The notes below the pieces were generated by a model. That model made no database searches. It saw nothing but the letters and a program-made list of their open reading frames with translations, and was not told the DNA's origin. Position numbers and translations under genes: made by a program. DNA of 5,617 nt from an uncultured Caulobacter sp. Its GTDB lineage: Bacteria; Pseudomonadota; Alphaproteobacteria; Caulobacterales; Caulobacteraceae. Of this stretch, positions 5,199-5,617 are shown piece after piece (position 1 is the stretch's first letter; every line of letters starts with the position of its first letter). The stretch covers positions 1-5,617 of the forward strand of contig NZ_CALCDX010000220.1 of NCBI RefSeq assembly GCF_937900395.1, given 5' to 3'.

Positions 5199-5236
5199 GG
5201 TCTCTCTAGACGGCCGGAGGGCCGCAGGGCTAGACC
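5199..5236. promoter_or_regulatory. Imperfect dyad between divergent genes, covering the proX ribosome-binding site
   Basis: The core is an exact hairpin, CGGCC (5211-5215) and GGCCG (5220-5224), around a GGAG loop. It is flanked by outer arms GGTCT (5199-5203) and AGACC (5232-5236), with TCTAG (5205-5209) and CTAGA (5230-5234) as an alternative pairing. Seen as DNA, it could be an operator serving both divergent genes. Seen as proX mRNA, it would pair the AGAGAGA box four bases before the ATG. Either role is inference; the symmetry itself is plain in the sequence. Confidence 0.4.
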
Positions 5237-5263
5237 AGACGGATAAGGGGCAGGAAGCCAAGC

Positions 5264-5269
5264 AAAGGA
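5264..5269 (+). promoter_or_regulatory. Ribosome-binding site of the DUF6065-type gene
   Basis: AAAGGA ends five bases before the ATG at 5275. It is the best-spaced such box in this gap and selects 5275 over the in-frame ATG 24 codons further on. Confidence 0.65.
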
Positions 5270-5274
5270 CCGGC

Positions 5275-5617
5275 ATGGAACTGGAGTGCTATCCCACCGA
5301 GAACCGTCCGCCCGAGATCGTGCCGGGCCGGCCGCAGCGCGCCTGGATGGACCGGTTCGCCGAGCGCCATCCCTATCGCTGCCTGCCGCTGACCATGGCC
5401 AACACCACCGGCTGGGACATTCTCTGTCCCGTCGGCTTCTCGATGACGTGGGACGGCGGGGCGCACCAGGAGTGCATCAAGTTCCAGCCCGACCACCCCT
5501 ATCCCGGCTTCCAGGACTTCGTGAAGTCGCACTTCACGCGGGGGGTGGTGACCTTCCACACCGGCTATCTGTTCCGCACGCCGCCGGGCTGGTCGATGAT
5601 GGCCATGGGGCCGCCCA
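5275..5617 (+). CDS. DUF6065-family protein, N-terminal part (cut by window edge)
   Basis: The first 114 residues are visible and the frame stays open to the edge. The sequence ECYPTENRPPEIVPGRPQR (3-21), then WMDRFAERHPYRCLPLTMAN (24-43), GWDILCP (46-52), SHFTRGVVTFHTGYLFRTP (85-103) and a MAMGPP end (109-114) matches, from memory, the pattern of the uncharacterised DUF6065 family. That includes the RCLPL and LFRTPPGW blocks. There is no signal peptide or membrane segment, so it is probably cytoplasmic. It is rich in aromatic residues and has three cysteines (C5, C36, C51) plus C65, with no recognisable metal site. The start has an AAAGGA box at correct spacing. The gene diverges from proX and shares a short control region with it, but no functional link is evident. 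I do not know the biochemical function. The family label is moderately sure; the coding call is strong. Confidence 0.82.
   Translation, partial: MELECYPTENRPPEIVPGRPQRAWMDRFAERHPYRCLPLTMANTTGWDILCPVGFSMTWDGGAHQECIKFQPDHPYPGFQDFVKSHFTRGVVTFHTGYLFRTPPGWSMMAMGPP

Noticed and set aside
4706..5209. A 167-codon plus-strand frame opposite proX
   Set aside because: It equals proX in length by coincidence of stop positions. It is Ser/Arg-rich with no family pattern, while proX has all expected motifs.
5240..5270. Minus-strand proX promoter (TTGCTT followed by TTATCC)
   Set aside because: The spacing is 13 bp and the boxes match poorly, so the pairing is not distinguishable from chance.

Overview
This window is a compact, GC-rich stretch of what looks like chromosomal core sequence from an alphaproteobacterium, most likely Caulobacter or a close relative in the Caulobacterales. 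That placement is inferred from three things: G+C near 70% in most genes, a YbbN/CnoX-type thioredoxin with an intact WCGPC site, and a free-standing ProXp-ala-type prolyl-tRNA editing protein with K45, as described for C. crescentus. Nine protein genes are supported. Seven are complete and two run off the window ends. I see no rRNA, tRNA, CRISPR array, insertion sequence or phage gene.

Layout: the 5' half of pyrF (orotidine-5'-phosphate decarboxylase) is read leftward from 304 off the left edge. Diverging from it across an 86-bp gap are a MarC-family membrane protein (391-1089) and, 46 bp later, a UbiH/COQ6-family FAD hydroxylase of ubiquinone synthesis (1136-2386). The hydroxylase gene collides with a leftward cluster, overlapping its last gene by 4 bp. 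Read in its own direction, that cluster is cnoX (4590-3682), a Lon N-terminal-domain protein (3659-2994), a Trm112-like protein (2984-2787) and a four-helix membrane protein of unknown function (2775-2383). Gaps within it are only 22, 9 and 11 bp, so it is probably one operon. The ProXp-ala-like editing gene (5196-4693) lies 102 bp upstream on the same strand and may have its own transcript or read through. A DUF6065-type gene (5275 to the right edge) diverges from it.

Functionally, the leftward genes lean towards protein quality control: correction of mischarged Pro-tRNA, a chaperone-thioredoxin, and a Lon-N-type substrate-recognition fold. The rightward pair are an inner-membrane protein and a membrane-associated quinone biosynthesis enzyme. 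The window does not contain a clearly new system. The points most worth a second look are a perfect hairpin touching the ubiH start codon (or a leaderless promoter in the same place), a dyad that could cover the proX ribosome-binding site, the lower G+C of the small membrane-protein gene, and the loss of zinc cysteines in the Trm112-like protein.
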